A stretch of 64,000 nt of DNA from Pseudovibrio sp. Ad37 (GCF_001623075.1 NZ_LMCF01000223.1:62001-126000), one strand, 5' to 3'. Positions 9,260 to 17,422 are shown, numbered from the stretch's first letter. Numbers and translations are program-made. Notes: a model not told the origin generated them from the letters alone.

Positions 9260-9706
9260 CTAACGCTGCGCTGTCACCACAATGGCCTTTTCGATCAAGT
9301 CGGAAAGGTCTGGGGCATTACTGTCCTGATGCACAGGCTGCATGATGAGGAACAGAGAGGAAGGCCCAACCGAGGTCAACCCATCAAGCTCATCAATATC
9401 AAACTGGAGCACGACTTTCCCGTCTGCATCCAACAATGATAAACCATCATCAAAGCTCCACTGCCACGCTGTGGCTTTGGAGATAGGCGCATAAAGCCCC
9501 TGACAATTCTTGGTCTCAAACGAGTTGCCATATCCACTCGCAGCAGGCTCAGAACCAAGCTGCGCGGAGCAGGTTTTAGACGACAACACATCAGAAATTG
9601 ACCAGTGACCAGAAATTACACTGGCTTGACCGGATAGGACGCCAAAGCTAGCTAACGCCAGGGTTGCGCCGGCAGCTACTACTGTTTTTCTCAAAATCCC
9701 ATGCAT
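9260..9706 (-). CDS. Secreted Inh/AprI-like protease inhibitor domain protein
   Basis: A 148-residue exported protein. Residues 1-29 are a signal peptide. The mature part resembles the Inh/Omp19 beta-barrel inhibitor family of serralysin-type metalloproteases: a Trp near the start (GHWSISDV), two cysteines (C46, C68) placed for the family disulfide, then a paired WQWSFDDGLSLLDADGKVV strand segment. Members block secreted metalloproteases or sit in the outer membrane. The match is by pattern only, and no metalloprotease gene is nearby. A 17-base palindrome lies 50 bases upstream of the start. Confidence 0.55.
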   Translation of the reverse strand: MHGILRKTVVAAGATLALASFGVLSGQASVISGHWSISDVLSSKTCSAQLGSEPAASGYGNSFETKNCQGLYAPISKATAWQWSFDDGLSLLDADGKVVLQFDIDELDGLTSVGPSSLFLIMQPVHQDSNAPDLSDLIEKAIVVTAQR

Positions 9707-9755
9707 ACGAACAGCCTCCAGGATCTGTTTTATGTACAGATTCTGGGCGCAATCA

Positions 9756-9772
9756 GTTAACCCAAGGTTAAC
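9756..9772. promoter_or_regulatory. Palindrome upstream of the Inh-like gene
   Basis: Perfect arms GTTAACC and GGTTAAC around a 3-base centre. Closer to the gene, at 9719-9745, a second dyad CAGGATCTG/CAGATTCTG (8 of 9 paired) lies in the leader just before the start codon. Either could be an operator; the regulator is unknown. Confidence 0.35.
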
Positions 9773-9899
9773 AGGAAATTAAGTGAGAGATAACAGATCT
9801 AAAAACATAACTTATTCATGGATTTAACTCAAAAACAAATACACGCATTACTTGTTGAGTACAGATACAATCTAAAATAAATCTAATTACATACTAGTT

Positions 9900-10261
9900 A
9901 TTATTTACATGAAGTGCAAAACGCACTCGTTTTAGGTGATTTGCATTTCGCATCAAAAGACAACCAAGCAAGGCAAGCCAACCAAAACTCAAAGGCCACC
10001 GCGAGGAGCACTCAAAAATGAGCAGTCCTCTCAACCTAGCGAAGCGAGTCGATTTAGAGAGTTAGCCAACGAGAAGAACCATACACGTCATGGCGAGTGT
10101 AAAAAAACCAAACATCTTCAAGTCTTTATGATCTTCGATACTTCCACGAGAACTGACCATGACGAAACTCCAAACGCAATACAAGATGCCGCTTAGATAA
10201 GCGCGGCATAGTAAACATAGAGTTTCAATGAGGCAGTTTCACGATCACCAAACTGCCTTTT
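9900..10261 (+). ncRNA. Candidate plus-strand small RNA ending in a strong terminator
   Basis: Both neighbours are on the minus strand, yet this gap ends in a plus-strand intrinsic terminator at 10232-10261. Upstream of it is a second hairpin at 10186-10209 (ATGCC-GCTTA paired to TAAGC-GC-GGCAT), and near 9912-9932 an AGTGC/GCACT stem. An 86-codon frame at 9936-10196 lies inside but has no convincing ribosome site and an amino-acid mix poor in hydrophobics, so an RNA is at least as likely as a peptide. The 5' end given is only a guess. Confidence 0.3.
10232..10261 (+). terminator. Rho-independent terminator, plus strand
   Basis: Stem GGCAGTTT/AAACTGCC (8 perfect pairs) with a 10-base loop and TTTT after it. 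Read on the minus strand it is not followed by a T-run, so it serves a plus-strand transcript, although both flanking genes are on the minus strand. Confidence 0.7.
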
Positions 10262-10276
10262 GGTTTCAAATGGCAG

Positions 10277-11341
10277 TTACTCAGGGTTCGCGCACAGCCC
10301 GTCCACTGACACCAGCCGCTCACCCGGAGGCGGCGCACTCTCACGAATTCGCAGCTTAGGCTCGATTAACGTCAGTTCATTACTGAGCTTTTCGCCATTC
10401 ATCTGCGAAAGCATGAGTTCTGCAGCATTCACACCAATGGTTCCGGCCCCATTGTCCACAGTGGTCAGGGCTGGTGTTCTATTTTCCGTACCCTCGGTGT
10501 CATCGTAACCAACAATTGCCAGGCCCGGCCCCGGCTCAACACCAAGTCGGCGAACAGCACTCATCACGCCCAGTGCCACAAGGTCGTTGAAACACACCAC
10601 AGCCGTTGGTCGAGGATCCGTCTGCACAATCTGCTTGGCAATGGATCGGCCATCATCCTGCGTCATCAACTCAGGAATATCCAGCTGCTCATCCGCATTG
10701 ATCCCCGCATCCTCAAGCGCTGAGCGCCAGCCGCGGTTCCGGTCGCGTCCGGCAGAACTGCCACGCCGGCCACCAACCATCGCGATCTGGGTATGCCCTT
10801 GCTCAATCAGATGTTTTGTAATCCGGTAGGACCCAAGAAAATCGTCACCACGAACACAAGGCGCATCCGCCCCGGCCACATCGCGGCAAACCAGCGTGAC
10901 TGGCACTCCTTGCCGCACAATGGAGTTGATGTCCTTGTCAGTCGTGCCAACCGAAGCGCACAAAATAAGCCCATCAACCCGATGCTGCAGCAGCGTATCG
11001 GTGAAATGTTTCTGCCGCTCGACAATATCGCGGTGATTACAAATCAGAATGGTCTTGTTGTGCAGCGCCAGAGTTTCTTCCAGCCCACGAAACACCTCGG
11101 CAAAATAGGGATTGAGAATATCGTGAACCGCCACCCCAATCATATTGGATTGAGATGTCCGCAAAGATGCAGCTGACCGATTATAGATATAGCCCACTTC
11201 CTCAGCATAGGCTTTCACCCGTGCTTTCGTGGCTTTAGCGATCAAAGGGGAATCTCTCAAAGCCAAAGAAACCGTAGCCGTCGAAACGCCCAGTTTCTCA
11301 GCAAGATCGCCTAATCTCAATGGTTTACCTGTGCCGCTCAA
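10277..11341 (-). CDS. LacI-family transcriptional regulator
   Basis: A 354-residue LacI/GalR regulator. The N-terminal HTH runs over residues 8-30 (LGDLAEKLGVSTATVSLALR), followed by the hinge region around NRSAASLRTSQSNMIGV and a sugar-binding-protein-like effector domain to about 335. Notable effector-domain motifs are VDGLILCAS, the GGRRGSSAGRDRNRGW loop and VVCFNDLVALGVMSAVRRLG. The family normally senses a sugar or nucleoside and controls an adjacent catabolic operon, but no sugar genes lie beside it, so its target is elsewhere or has been lost. The intergenic region to the divergent DinB gene holds a 21-base palindrome. Confidence 0.87.
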   Translation of the reverse strand: MSGTGKPLRLGDLAEKLGVSTATVSLALRDSPLIAKATKARVKAYAEEVGYIYNRSAASLRTSQSNMIGVAVHDILNPYFAEVFRGLEETLALHNKTILICNHRDIVERQKHFTDTLLQHRVDGLILCASVGTTDKDINSIVRQGVPVTLVCRDVAGADAPCVRGDDFLGSYRITKHLIEQGHTQIAMVGGRRGSSAGRDRNRGWRSALEDAGINADEQLDIPELMTQDDGRSIAKQIVQTDPRPTAVVCFNDLVALGVMSAVRRLGVEPGPGLAIVGYDDTEGTENRTPALTTVDNGAGTIGVNAAELMLSQMNGEKLSNELTLIEPKLRIRESAPPPGERLVSVDGLCANPE

Positions 11342-11440
11342 TGCCGATGTCCTCGCATATCCAGCCGGATCCAGTTTGTATTCTTAAGCACTTATGCACA
11401 GCAACATTAGCAAATAGCAATACTCCACACTGCCAACAAA

Positions 11441-11461
11441 GAGAATTCATTATGAATTCTC
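11441..11461. promoter_or_regulatory. 21-base perfect palindrome between LacI and DinB genes
   Basis: Arms GAGAATTCAT and ATGAATTCTC pair perfectly around a single T. It lies about 100 bases upstream of the LacI gene and 80 bases upstream of the DinB gene, so it could be the LacI-family autoregulatory operator, though classic LacI operators have a central CG. Confidence 0.4.
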
Positions 11462-11543
11462 AAGTTTTAGCCACTTGCCAAACTCATCAAACATGCTGAT
11501 ATTTTTTAGCTAAATACATAAGCAAATAGCAGGTTTCGAGAAA

Positions 11544-12071
11544 ATGTATTCAGACTTCAAATTATTGGCCCAGTACAACACCTGGATGAATGCACGGCTT
11601 TACGAATGCGCGGAGCAGCTGAGCGATGCGCAACTCAAAGAAAACCGCGGTGCATTCTTCAAATCAGTCTTCGCGACCTTCAATCATATCGTGGTGGGAG
11701 ATCTGGCCTGGCTGCGCCGTTTCGCAAAGCATTCCCAAACATATGAGAGCCTGCAGCAACTTGATCAGTTTCCAGTGCCAACCGCACTCACATCCATTCC
11801 ATACGACAGCTGGTCAGACCTGAAGGCTGCGCGGAAAAAGCTGGACGCGATCATTGAAGAATTTGCAGGGGACATCACCGCCACCCAAGCGGAGAACGCT
11901 CTCACCTATGCCAACATGAAAGGCATACCCGCAACGAAAAACTTTGGGGACTTGGTGCTGCATTTCTTCAACCACCAAACCCACCACAGAGGGCAGATAA
12001 CAACTCTGCTCACCCAGTTTGGACTGGAAACACCAGATACAGACCTGCTGTTTCTCTGCCAGGACGCTTAA
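11544..12071 (+). CDS. DinB-family protein (putative metal-dependent hydrolase/transferase)
   Basis: A 175-residue four-helix-bundle DinB/YfiT-like protein. The three metal ligands expected for the family are visible: His in FNHIVVGD (near 48) and two in FFNHQTHHRGQ (near 147-151), where HxxHHxGQ is the family signature. The start MYSDFKLLAQYNTWMN is also typical. The family includes bacillithiol- and mycothiol-dependent transferases and many uncharacterised members; alphaproteobacterial forms are mostly of unknown function. It is a single gene, divergent from LacI and convergent with MarR. Confidence 0.82.
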   Translation: MYSDFKLLAQYNTWMNARLYECAEQLSDAQLKENRGAFFKSVFATFNHIVVGDLAWLRRFAKHSQTYESLQQLDQFPVPTALTSIPYDSWSDLKAARKKLDAIIEEFAGDITATQAENALTYANMKGIPATKNFGDLVLHFFNHQTHHRGQITTLLTQFGLETPDTDLLFLCQDA

Positions 12072-12077
12072 ATCAAT

Positions 12078-12109
12078 AAAAAATCATTGGCCTGTGTTTA
12101 ACGCAGGCC
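12078..12109 (-). terminator. Hairpin terminator after the MarR gene
   Basis: Stem GGCCTG/CAGGCC with a 9-base loop lies between the convergent DinB and MarR genes. On the minus strand it is followed, five bases on, by six T residues, fitting a MarR terminator; it may also act weakly for DinB. Confidence 0.5.
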
Positions 12110-12122
12110 TTGCGCCTTCAGC

Positions 12123-12650
12123 TTAATCAGCAGCTTCCAACTCTACCTTCTTCGCAGCCTGCTCTTGCGCAGTTTTATCTTCGTTCTCCAGCTCATCTTC
12201 CAAATCCGGATCATCTTCAAAGCTGGCAGACAGGTTCTTCTCAACCTGACGCAACAAGCGACGAAGCTTCTTGCGGTCTTTGTCATCCATACCTGCAAGC
12301 GCTTCTTTCTCAAGACGCTTCCACGCACGATCTACCAGTAAGATCCGGTCACGGCCTTCCTCACTCAGGAACACGCGCGCAAGCCTGCCGTCTGTTTCCG
12401 AGATCCGGCGAAACACAAGCCCCTGAGCTGTCAGGCGTGTCACCATTTTTGTCACGGTTGGCGGCTGAACCCCAAGCGCCAGAGCCAACTGGCTCATGGT
12501 CTTGCCATCAGTCTCGCTCAAAACTTTCAGAACAGCTTCCTGCCCCGGATGCAATCCGATGCGCGAAAGGTGTGCCCCAGAACGCGCCCGCTGCGCCTTC
12601 GCTGCCTGCGCAAGACGAAATGTCGTGCTTTTTTTAAAATTAAAACCCAT
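12123..12650 (-). CDS. MarR-family transcriptional regulator
   Basis: A 175-residue winged-HTH regulator. The recognition region is in LSETDGKTMSQLALALGVQPPTVTKMVTRL (about 44-73), and the wing follows in RRISETDGRLARVFLSEEGR. The last 40 residues are unusually acidic and then charged (FEDDPDLEDELENEDKTAQ), beyond the normal MarR end. The gene is a singleton; the neighbour on the upstream side is the ABC ATPase on the same strand, about 180 bases away, so joint regulation is possible but not shown. Confidence 0.85.
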   Translation of the reverse strand: MGFNFKKSTTFRLAQAAKAQRARSGAHLSRIGLHPGQEAVLKVLSETDGKTMSQLALALGVQPPTVTKMVTRLTAQGLVFRRISETDGRLARVFLSEEGRDRILLVDRAWKRLEKEALAGMDDKDRKKLRRLLRQVEKNLSASFEDDPDLEDELENEDKTAQEQAAKKVELEAAD

Positions 12651-12828
12651 GGTCTGGCTAATCTCGCTGCTGTCCCGATCAACGTAAAACGCCCGAAAAA
12701 AGGCGCCGTACAGCAGTGATAGCCGCCGAATATATAACTCAGATGACAGTTCGATAATTATTTAGTGACCTAATGAGATTTCTTAGGCGAATAAGCTCTT
12801 TAAGTTCTACTCAGCGGGATTTTTGAGA

Positions 12829-13593
12829 TTACGCAGATACTTTTATCCCGTGTCCCATCGCCTGCTCCAACGCACCCACCGCTTCACGGCAATACGCCGC
12901 GTACTGTGATTCCACACGGTAGTTCAGCGAGCGTGGGTAAGAAGCATCCAGTGCCATATCGTGGGTAATACGCCCCGGCCCCGCGGCCATAACCACAATC
13001 CGGGAGGAAAGGAACACACTCTCATAAACAGAGTGCGTCACAAACAGGATCGTCCAGTCATGGGCAGACTTCAGCTCAAGCAAATCATCATTCAGCTTAT
13101 TGCGAGTGATCTCGTCCAGCGCCGCAAAGGGCTCATCCATCAGCAACAGCTTCGGCTTGGTGACAAGAGCCCGCGCAATGGAAACCCGCATCTTCATACC
13201 GCCAGAAAGTTCAGAGGGCATATGCATTGCAAAATTGGAAAGCCCGACCATCTCCAACGCTTCGTCAACGCGATCCTTCGCATCACGCTTGGAAACACCC
13301 TTCACCTTCAAAGGCCAATAGACATTCTCAAAGGTATTGGCCCACGGCAACAGCGTTGGTTCCTGAAAAACAAATCCAACCTCTTCCTGCCCGGATCGGA
13401 TAATTTCACCTGAGCTTGGCTCCTCCAACCCGGAAATGAGCCGCAGAATAGTAGACTTCCCACACCCTGACGGCCCAAGAATACTCAAAAACTCCCCCGC
13501 CCGTACATCAAGACTAAACCCATCAACAGCAGTGGTGCCATTCTCAAAGGTCTTGGAAATGTTGTTTAGGGACAGGAGGGGGGAGTTTATCAT
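12829..13593 (-). CDS. ABC transporter ATP-binding protein, SsuB/TauB-type, without partner genes
   Basis: A 254-residue ATPase of the nitrate/sulfonate/taurine/pyrimidine importer class. Walker A LGPSGCGKST (about 38-47), Q-loop VFQEPTLLPW, signature LSGGMKMRVSIARAL (near 138), Walker B LLLMDEPFAALDEITR and the switch histidine in FVTHSVYE are all intact. Normally this gene is followed or preceded by a BinPro permease and a SsuA/ThiY-like binding protein, but neither lies next to it: a secreted protein gene is upstream and a MarR gene downstream. Substrate unknown; the partner genes may be elsewhere or have been separated by a rearrangement. Confidence 0.85.
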   Translation of the reverse strand: MINSPLLSLNNISKTFENGTTAVDGFSLDVRAGEFLSILGPSGCGKSTILRLISGLEEPSSGEIIRSGQEEVGFVFQEPTLLPWANTFENVYWPLKVKGVSKRDAKDRVDEALEMVGLSNFAMHMPSELSGGMKMRVSIARALVTKPKLLLMDEPFAALDEITRNKLNDDLLELKSAHDWTILFVTHSVYESVFLSSRIVVMAAGPGRITHDMALDASYPRSLNYRVESQYAAYCREAVGALEQAMGHGIKVSA

Positions 13594-13665
13594 TTGGATG
13601 ACCTTTCATGGAGTGCTGTGCGCCAATCATAGACGCATAGCATCATCTGCCAGTTTCTTCGATGA

Positions 13666-14592
13666 TTATGGACAGTTTACACCAACACCTGGTCCACAGG
13701 TGACTTTGTTGTCTGCGGTGCTCCTGGTCAAGCCTGAAAGATAGGCAAAAGATCTGATCGGATTTCGATATGGATCAGCCGGAAGAAACTTGGTTCTGAC
13801 AACACTGTTAAATTCTTCAAACATGCGCTCCCGCTGATTTGCAGTCAGAGCGGACGGACCATCTACCTCGAAAGTTGTCAGCATATTTTCACACTGCGTC
13901 CTGAATGAGTTCGTGTAAATCCGTTGAGGCAAAAGCTCCATGCGTACAATCTCATTGTCCCAACGTTTTGAAATTGACGACGCAGCAAATATCAAGTTTG
14001 CCAAGTCTTGAGGCTGCGCCACAGCAAGTTGATCTGTATAAATGGAATTGACAAGCAATCCGTTGCCGCCAACCATCGCCACATTGCCTGGCCAGCCGGA
14101 AATTGTGGTGGCTGCATTCGTTCGCACATTGTCAGCCAAAGACCTAAGGAAACTTGGCCCCAGACCACCAACCGTTCTGCTCGCAGCCTGGCACGAGACC
14201 GTCAAGATTTCATTCAGTCGTGCATGACCACCCTGCGCGTTGCGAATGCTTTGCGCAAAAGCCGCATTTGCCATACCTCCAACACGCCCAACCCCAGCGC
14301 AGGTCCCATGTGATGTGATGAAAAGCTTATCAACTTCATCAAATGCATTCTCACCAAACACTTTGATGAGGTTTCCATTGGGCTTCATGTAAAAAAGATT
14401 TGTGTAATCGCGACGGTTGTTATGATCTCGCTGAGAATGTGCCCATAGGATATCGCGTGGATTTGTAAATTTGTCACAGTATGCTTTAGTAATGAGCATT
14501 CCTCCCGCAGCTCCAGCCTCACCAGCCATCACCCCTGCCAGCGCCAGTGCAATACCGCCAAGCAATCCTTTTCGTGTCTTTTTAGAAAACAT
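13666..14592 (-). CDS. Secreted protein with clan-CD-like His/Cys dyad, putative caspase-fold cysteine peptidase
   Basis: A 308-residue exported protein that I cannot place in a named family. Residues 1-30 are a signal peptide with a clear hydrophobic core and AGA-type end. Two blocks match the clan CD cysteine-peptidase pattern (hydrophobic strand, then HG; hydrophobic strand, then A/S-C): KLFITSHG (His95) and EILTVSCQAA (Cys134), about 40 residues apart as in caspase-like folds and the C80 CPD family. The C-terminus has a CGPGVGVNC pair that could be a disulfide. The ATG at 14592 has AAGGAG upstream; a longer frame to 14658 lacks one. Activity is inferred from the dyad only; a non-peptidase role is possible. 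Confidence 0.5.
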   Translation of the reverse strand: MFSKKTRKGLLGGIALALAGVMAGEAGAAGGMLITKAYCDKFTNPRDILWAHSQRDHNNRRDYTNLFYMKPNGNLIKVFGENAFDEVDKLFITSHGTCAGVGRVGGMANAAFAQSIRNAQGGHARLNEILTVSCQAASRTVGGLGPSFLRSLADNVRTNAATTISGWPGNVAMVGGNGLLVNSIYTDQLAVAQPQDLANLIFAASSISKRWDNEIVRMELLPQRIYTNSFRTQCENMLTTFEVDGPSALTANQRERMFEEFNSVVRTKFLPADPYRNPIRSFAYLSGLTRSTADNKVTCGPGVGVNCP

Positions 14593-14799
14593 AATCGGCT
14601 TCTCCTTCTTGTTATTAGCCACCAAGAAGGACGAGGCACTGCTCCTCACGTGAGCCAATAGCTCTAACAGCCAATCACCAGAGTAAACGCCTCACTACCC
14701 ACTACCTCTGAAAAACCAGAGCATCCCGTTCCTTCCCCCATGACGTCCGTGCTTCAACACGCTACTCTGCACACAAGACAACAAGCACCGGAAAACCAC

Positions 14800-15603
14800 A
14801 TGAGCGCCCTGCCCCGCCGTTTTTGGCACGAGATGACAACAACTGACTTCTCTGAGAATGACACCAGCGAGTGGATCGCAGTGTTGCCGATTGCGGCGAT
14901 TGAGCAGCATGGCCCGCACTTGCCGGTCTACACGGACACCTGCATCGCAGAGGGGCAAGTCGCTCGCACGATTGAACTTTTGCCAGATGATTTACCGGTC
15001 ACATTCCTGCCCGTTCAGGCTGTCGGCAAATCAGACGAGCACCACTCGTTCCCGGGCACGCTCAGTCTTACATGGGAAACCGCCGTTAAAGCCTGGATTG
15101 AGATTGGAGAATGCGTTGCCAGAGCAGGCATCCGCAAGCTGGTGCTGGCCAACTCCCACGGCGGCAACTCACCGCTGATGGACATCATCACCCGCGAGCT
15201 ACGCCTCAGACACAACATGCTGGCCGTGGAATCCAGCTGGCTCCGCTTCGGCCAACCGGAAGGCCTCTATGCTGAGGAAGAATTCACCTACGGCATTCAC
15301 GGCGGAGATATCGAAACCTCCATCATGCTCTCCTTACGTCCTGGTCTGGTACGCATGGATCAGGCGACAGACTTCACCTCCACTCAAACCGACCACATCA
15401 ACAATGATGCTTACCTGCGGGCCCATGGTCGCCATCAATATGGTTGGATGAGCGAGGACCTTAACAAGACCGGCGCTCTTGGCAACGCGGCTCTCGCTAC
15501 AGCGGAAAAAGGCCAGGCATCCCTCACTCACGCCTCTCAGGAGTTCATAAAACTCCTGCGCGATGTGCAACGTTTTGATATGTCATCCTTCAACAAAAGC
15601 TAG
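14800..15603 (+). CDS. Creatininase-family amidohydrolase
   Basis: A 267-residue member of the creatininase/MftE family. Metal ligands are visible in IEQHGPHLPVYTDTCIA (about 35-51) and in LANSHGGNSPL, with a further acidic ligand in HGGDIETSIML. The family hydrolyses small cyclic or linear amides (creatinine, formamidopyrimidines) or trims peptides in cofactor maturation. No creatinine genes are nearby, so the substrate is unknown. Start chosen at the ATG before SALPRRFWHE, where the family homology begins; an upstream ATG at 14740 is in frame but adds a non-conserved head. The lone SsuB-like ATPase nearby could once have formed an N-compound import unit with it. Confidence 0.78.
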   Translation: MSALPRRFWHEMTTTDFSENDTSEWIAVLPIAAIEQHGPHLPVYTDTCIAEGQVARTIELLPDDLPVTFLPVQAVGKSDEHHSFPGTLSLTWETAVKAWIEIGECVARAGIRKLVLANSHGGNSPLMDIITRELRLRHNMLAVESSWLRFGQPEGLYAEEEFTYGIHGGDIETSIMLSLRPGLVRMDQATDFTSTQTDHINNDAYLRAHGRHQYGWMSEDLNKTGALGNAALATAEKGQASLTHASQEFIKLLRDVQRFDMSSFNKS

Positions 15604-15666
15604 AACGAACCCTCAGTTAACGGCGTAATTTCAATGAGATAGATCTTCATAAAAATTCCTCTTGTT

Positions 15667-15692
15667 ATAAATTGTCATTTATGACAATTTAT
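15667..15692. promoter_or_regulatory. 26-base dyad upstream of the radical SAM gene
   Basis: Perfect 12-base arms ATAAATTGTCAT and ATGACAATTTAT around TT, ending 24 bases before the ATG at 15717. It overlaps where a promoter would be, fitting a repressor operator; it lacks a T-run, so it is not a terminator for the creatininase gene. Confidence 0.5.
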
Positions 15693-15716
15693 TTAAAACA
15701 ACACATGAGGTTGGCA

Positions 15717-16959
15717 ATGAAGATCTGTCTCATCAAAGCATCTGCACCGAGCTATTTTAAAGATTACAAGAAAGCGCGTGGAGGCCCGCCTCAGTCCATC
15801 TTCTCAGCTGCGGCAGCACCCCCCCCGCCATTTTCAGCTGGAAATGCATGACGAAACCATCAGGATGGTCGATCCCCGTAAGGTGACCGCCGACCTCGTG
15901 GTGCTTTTCTTCTCAACCCCGGATGCCAACCGAGGCTACGAGCTCGCCTCAGCTTTCTCGGAAAAGGGCAGTCAGATTGTGATTGGCGGTCTCCACGCCA
16001 CCTTCATGCCAGAAGAAACCAGCGAATATGCAGATGCGGTGATGACAGGCGAATGTGAAAATGTCTGGGATGAGTTGCTGCAGGATGCGCAAAACCGAAG
16101 CCTCAAACCAAGATACACCGGCACCTACGCCGACATGTCCAAGCTTAACCCATATCCGCGCCACCTCATCACCGCAGAGCAGTATGGCTGGGAATGGTCG
16201 GTGCTGGTCAGCCGTGGCTGCAAACACAATTGCAGCTTCTGCCTCATCCCCGGCATGCTCGGAAAAACCCGCTATCGTCCGATCCCAGACATAATCAATG
16301 AGATTTCCGAAATGGAAACCGATTGGGTCGAACTTCACGCCGATCACCTGACGGAGGATCGTGAGTACGCTTTGGAATTATTCAAAGCATTAGAAACGCT
16401 CAAGATTAGATGGGTGGGCGAAACCACTATTCGCATAGCAGATGATCCGGAACTTCTGGAAGCCGCAGCAAGGTCCGGTGCGAAGTACTTGCTCATTGGA
16501 ATAAAAACCCCATCCAAGGCAGCACTCAAACGTGCTGGCAAGGGTTTTGTGAAACCTGAAAACTTAAAATCTCAAATTTCTAACATTCATACACATGGAA
16601 TTATTGTCGACACCACAGCTATTTTTGGCTTCGACGAGCATACACCAGAAATTTTCATCGAAACTGCCAAGTTCTATCATTACATAGGGGTAGATGTTAC
16701 CGCACCGGCCATCGCCATCCCCTTCCCCGGCTCTCGCTTCTACAAGCAGCTGGAAGAGGAGGACAGATTGCTCTCTGACAACTGGGGAGAATTTGATGGG
16801 GCCCACGCGGTCTATCAGCCAAAAAACATGACCTGTGAAGAGCTTGAGGCAGGTGCAGAAGAATTCTCGCAGCATTTTTACTCAATGTCGCGGTCAGCTT
16901 CGAGAAAACTTCGTCAGATAAAAGATTTCGGGTTGGCAACCACGCTTCAGATTACGTGA
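15717..16959 (+). CDS. B12-binding radical SAM protein, frame broken in a C8 tract
   Basis: Starting at the ATG at 15717 (TGAGG upstream) the sequence reads MKICLIKASAPSYFKDYKK, a normal start for a cobalamin-binding radical SAM protein. This frame stops at 15851. The rest of the protein continues in the +1 frame to 16959. The switch falls in a run of eight C at 15819-15826: seven C would give one open gene of about 413 residues. The downstream part has the B12-type GGLHATFMPEE region, then the cluster motif CKHNCSFC (CX3CX2C) and a TIM-barrel. A GTG at 15778 could start a shortened product without the B12-domain strand one. It may be a pseudogene, a phase-variable gene or a sequencing error. 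Confidence 0.7.
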
Positions 16960-17032
16960 TTGCCAGCGCCTCATACCATAGGAAGGATGGCTAAGCCTAA
17001 AGGATCCCAACCCTTAAACTTTACCGTCCAAT

Positions 17033-17079
17033 AAAGGAGAGCTTAGAACAGTTTGACTGTCTCTACAGCTCTCCTTTTT
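17033..17079. terminator. Bidirectional terminator between the radical SAM and ArsC-like genes
   Basis: An 11-base perfect stem AAAGGAGAGCT/AGCTCTCCTTT encloses a second pairing (ACAGT/ACTGT); T5 follows on the plus strand. It overlaps the stop codon of the minus-strand gene at 17063, so it can end transcripts from both sides. Confidence 0.7.
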
Positions 17080-17422
17080 CCAAAATTTCACCCCACAAAG
17101 ACGCATCAAATCCAAGCAAAAGCTGTTTTCCACCAGTAATAAGTGGCCTTTTAATTAATGAAGTTTCCTGTGCCATCAAGGCGATAGCACTAGCCTGGTC
17201 CGTGACACCAGCCTTGGTTTCATCATCCAATTTGCGCCATGTGGTACCGCGTTTATTCAAAACAGCGTCCCAACCGAACCGCTCACAGGCCTCTATCAGT
17301 GCATTTTCATCTGCACCATCTTTCTTGTAATCGTGAAAATTGTAGTCCAATTTAGATTCATCTAGAAGTTTACGAGCTTTGCGAACACTGTCGCAATTGC
17401 GAATACCATACATAATCAACAA
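17063..17422 (-). CDS. ArsC/Spx-family reductase (YffB-like)
   Basis: A 119-residue thioredoxin-fold protein. The start MLIMYGIRNCDSVRKARKLL carries the single family cysteine (Cys10) that stands where arsenate reductases have their nucleophile; the CXXC of Spx is absent. The KRPLITGGKQLLLGFD segment near 92-107 is the conserved cis-Pro/anion region. It aligns in length and start with E. coli YffB, which supports the TTG start at 17422 preceded by GAAGGG; an ATG at 17413 is the alternative. YffB-type proteins are glutathione-linked reductases of unclear substrate. Single gene. Confidence 0.8.
   Translation of the reverse strand: MLIMYGIRNCDSVRKARKLLDESKLDYNFHDYKKDGADENALIEACERFGWDAVLNKRGTTWRKLDDETKAGVTDQASAIALMAQETSLIKRPLITGGKQLLLGFDASLWGEILEKGEL

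Noticed and set aside
9936-10196. 86-codon frame in the gap before LacI
   Set aside because: No convincing ribosome site and a composition of polar residues without a hydrophobic core; kept as part of a possible RNA, not as a gene.
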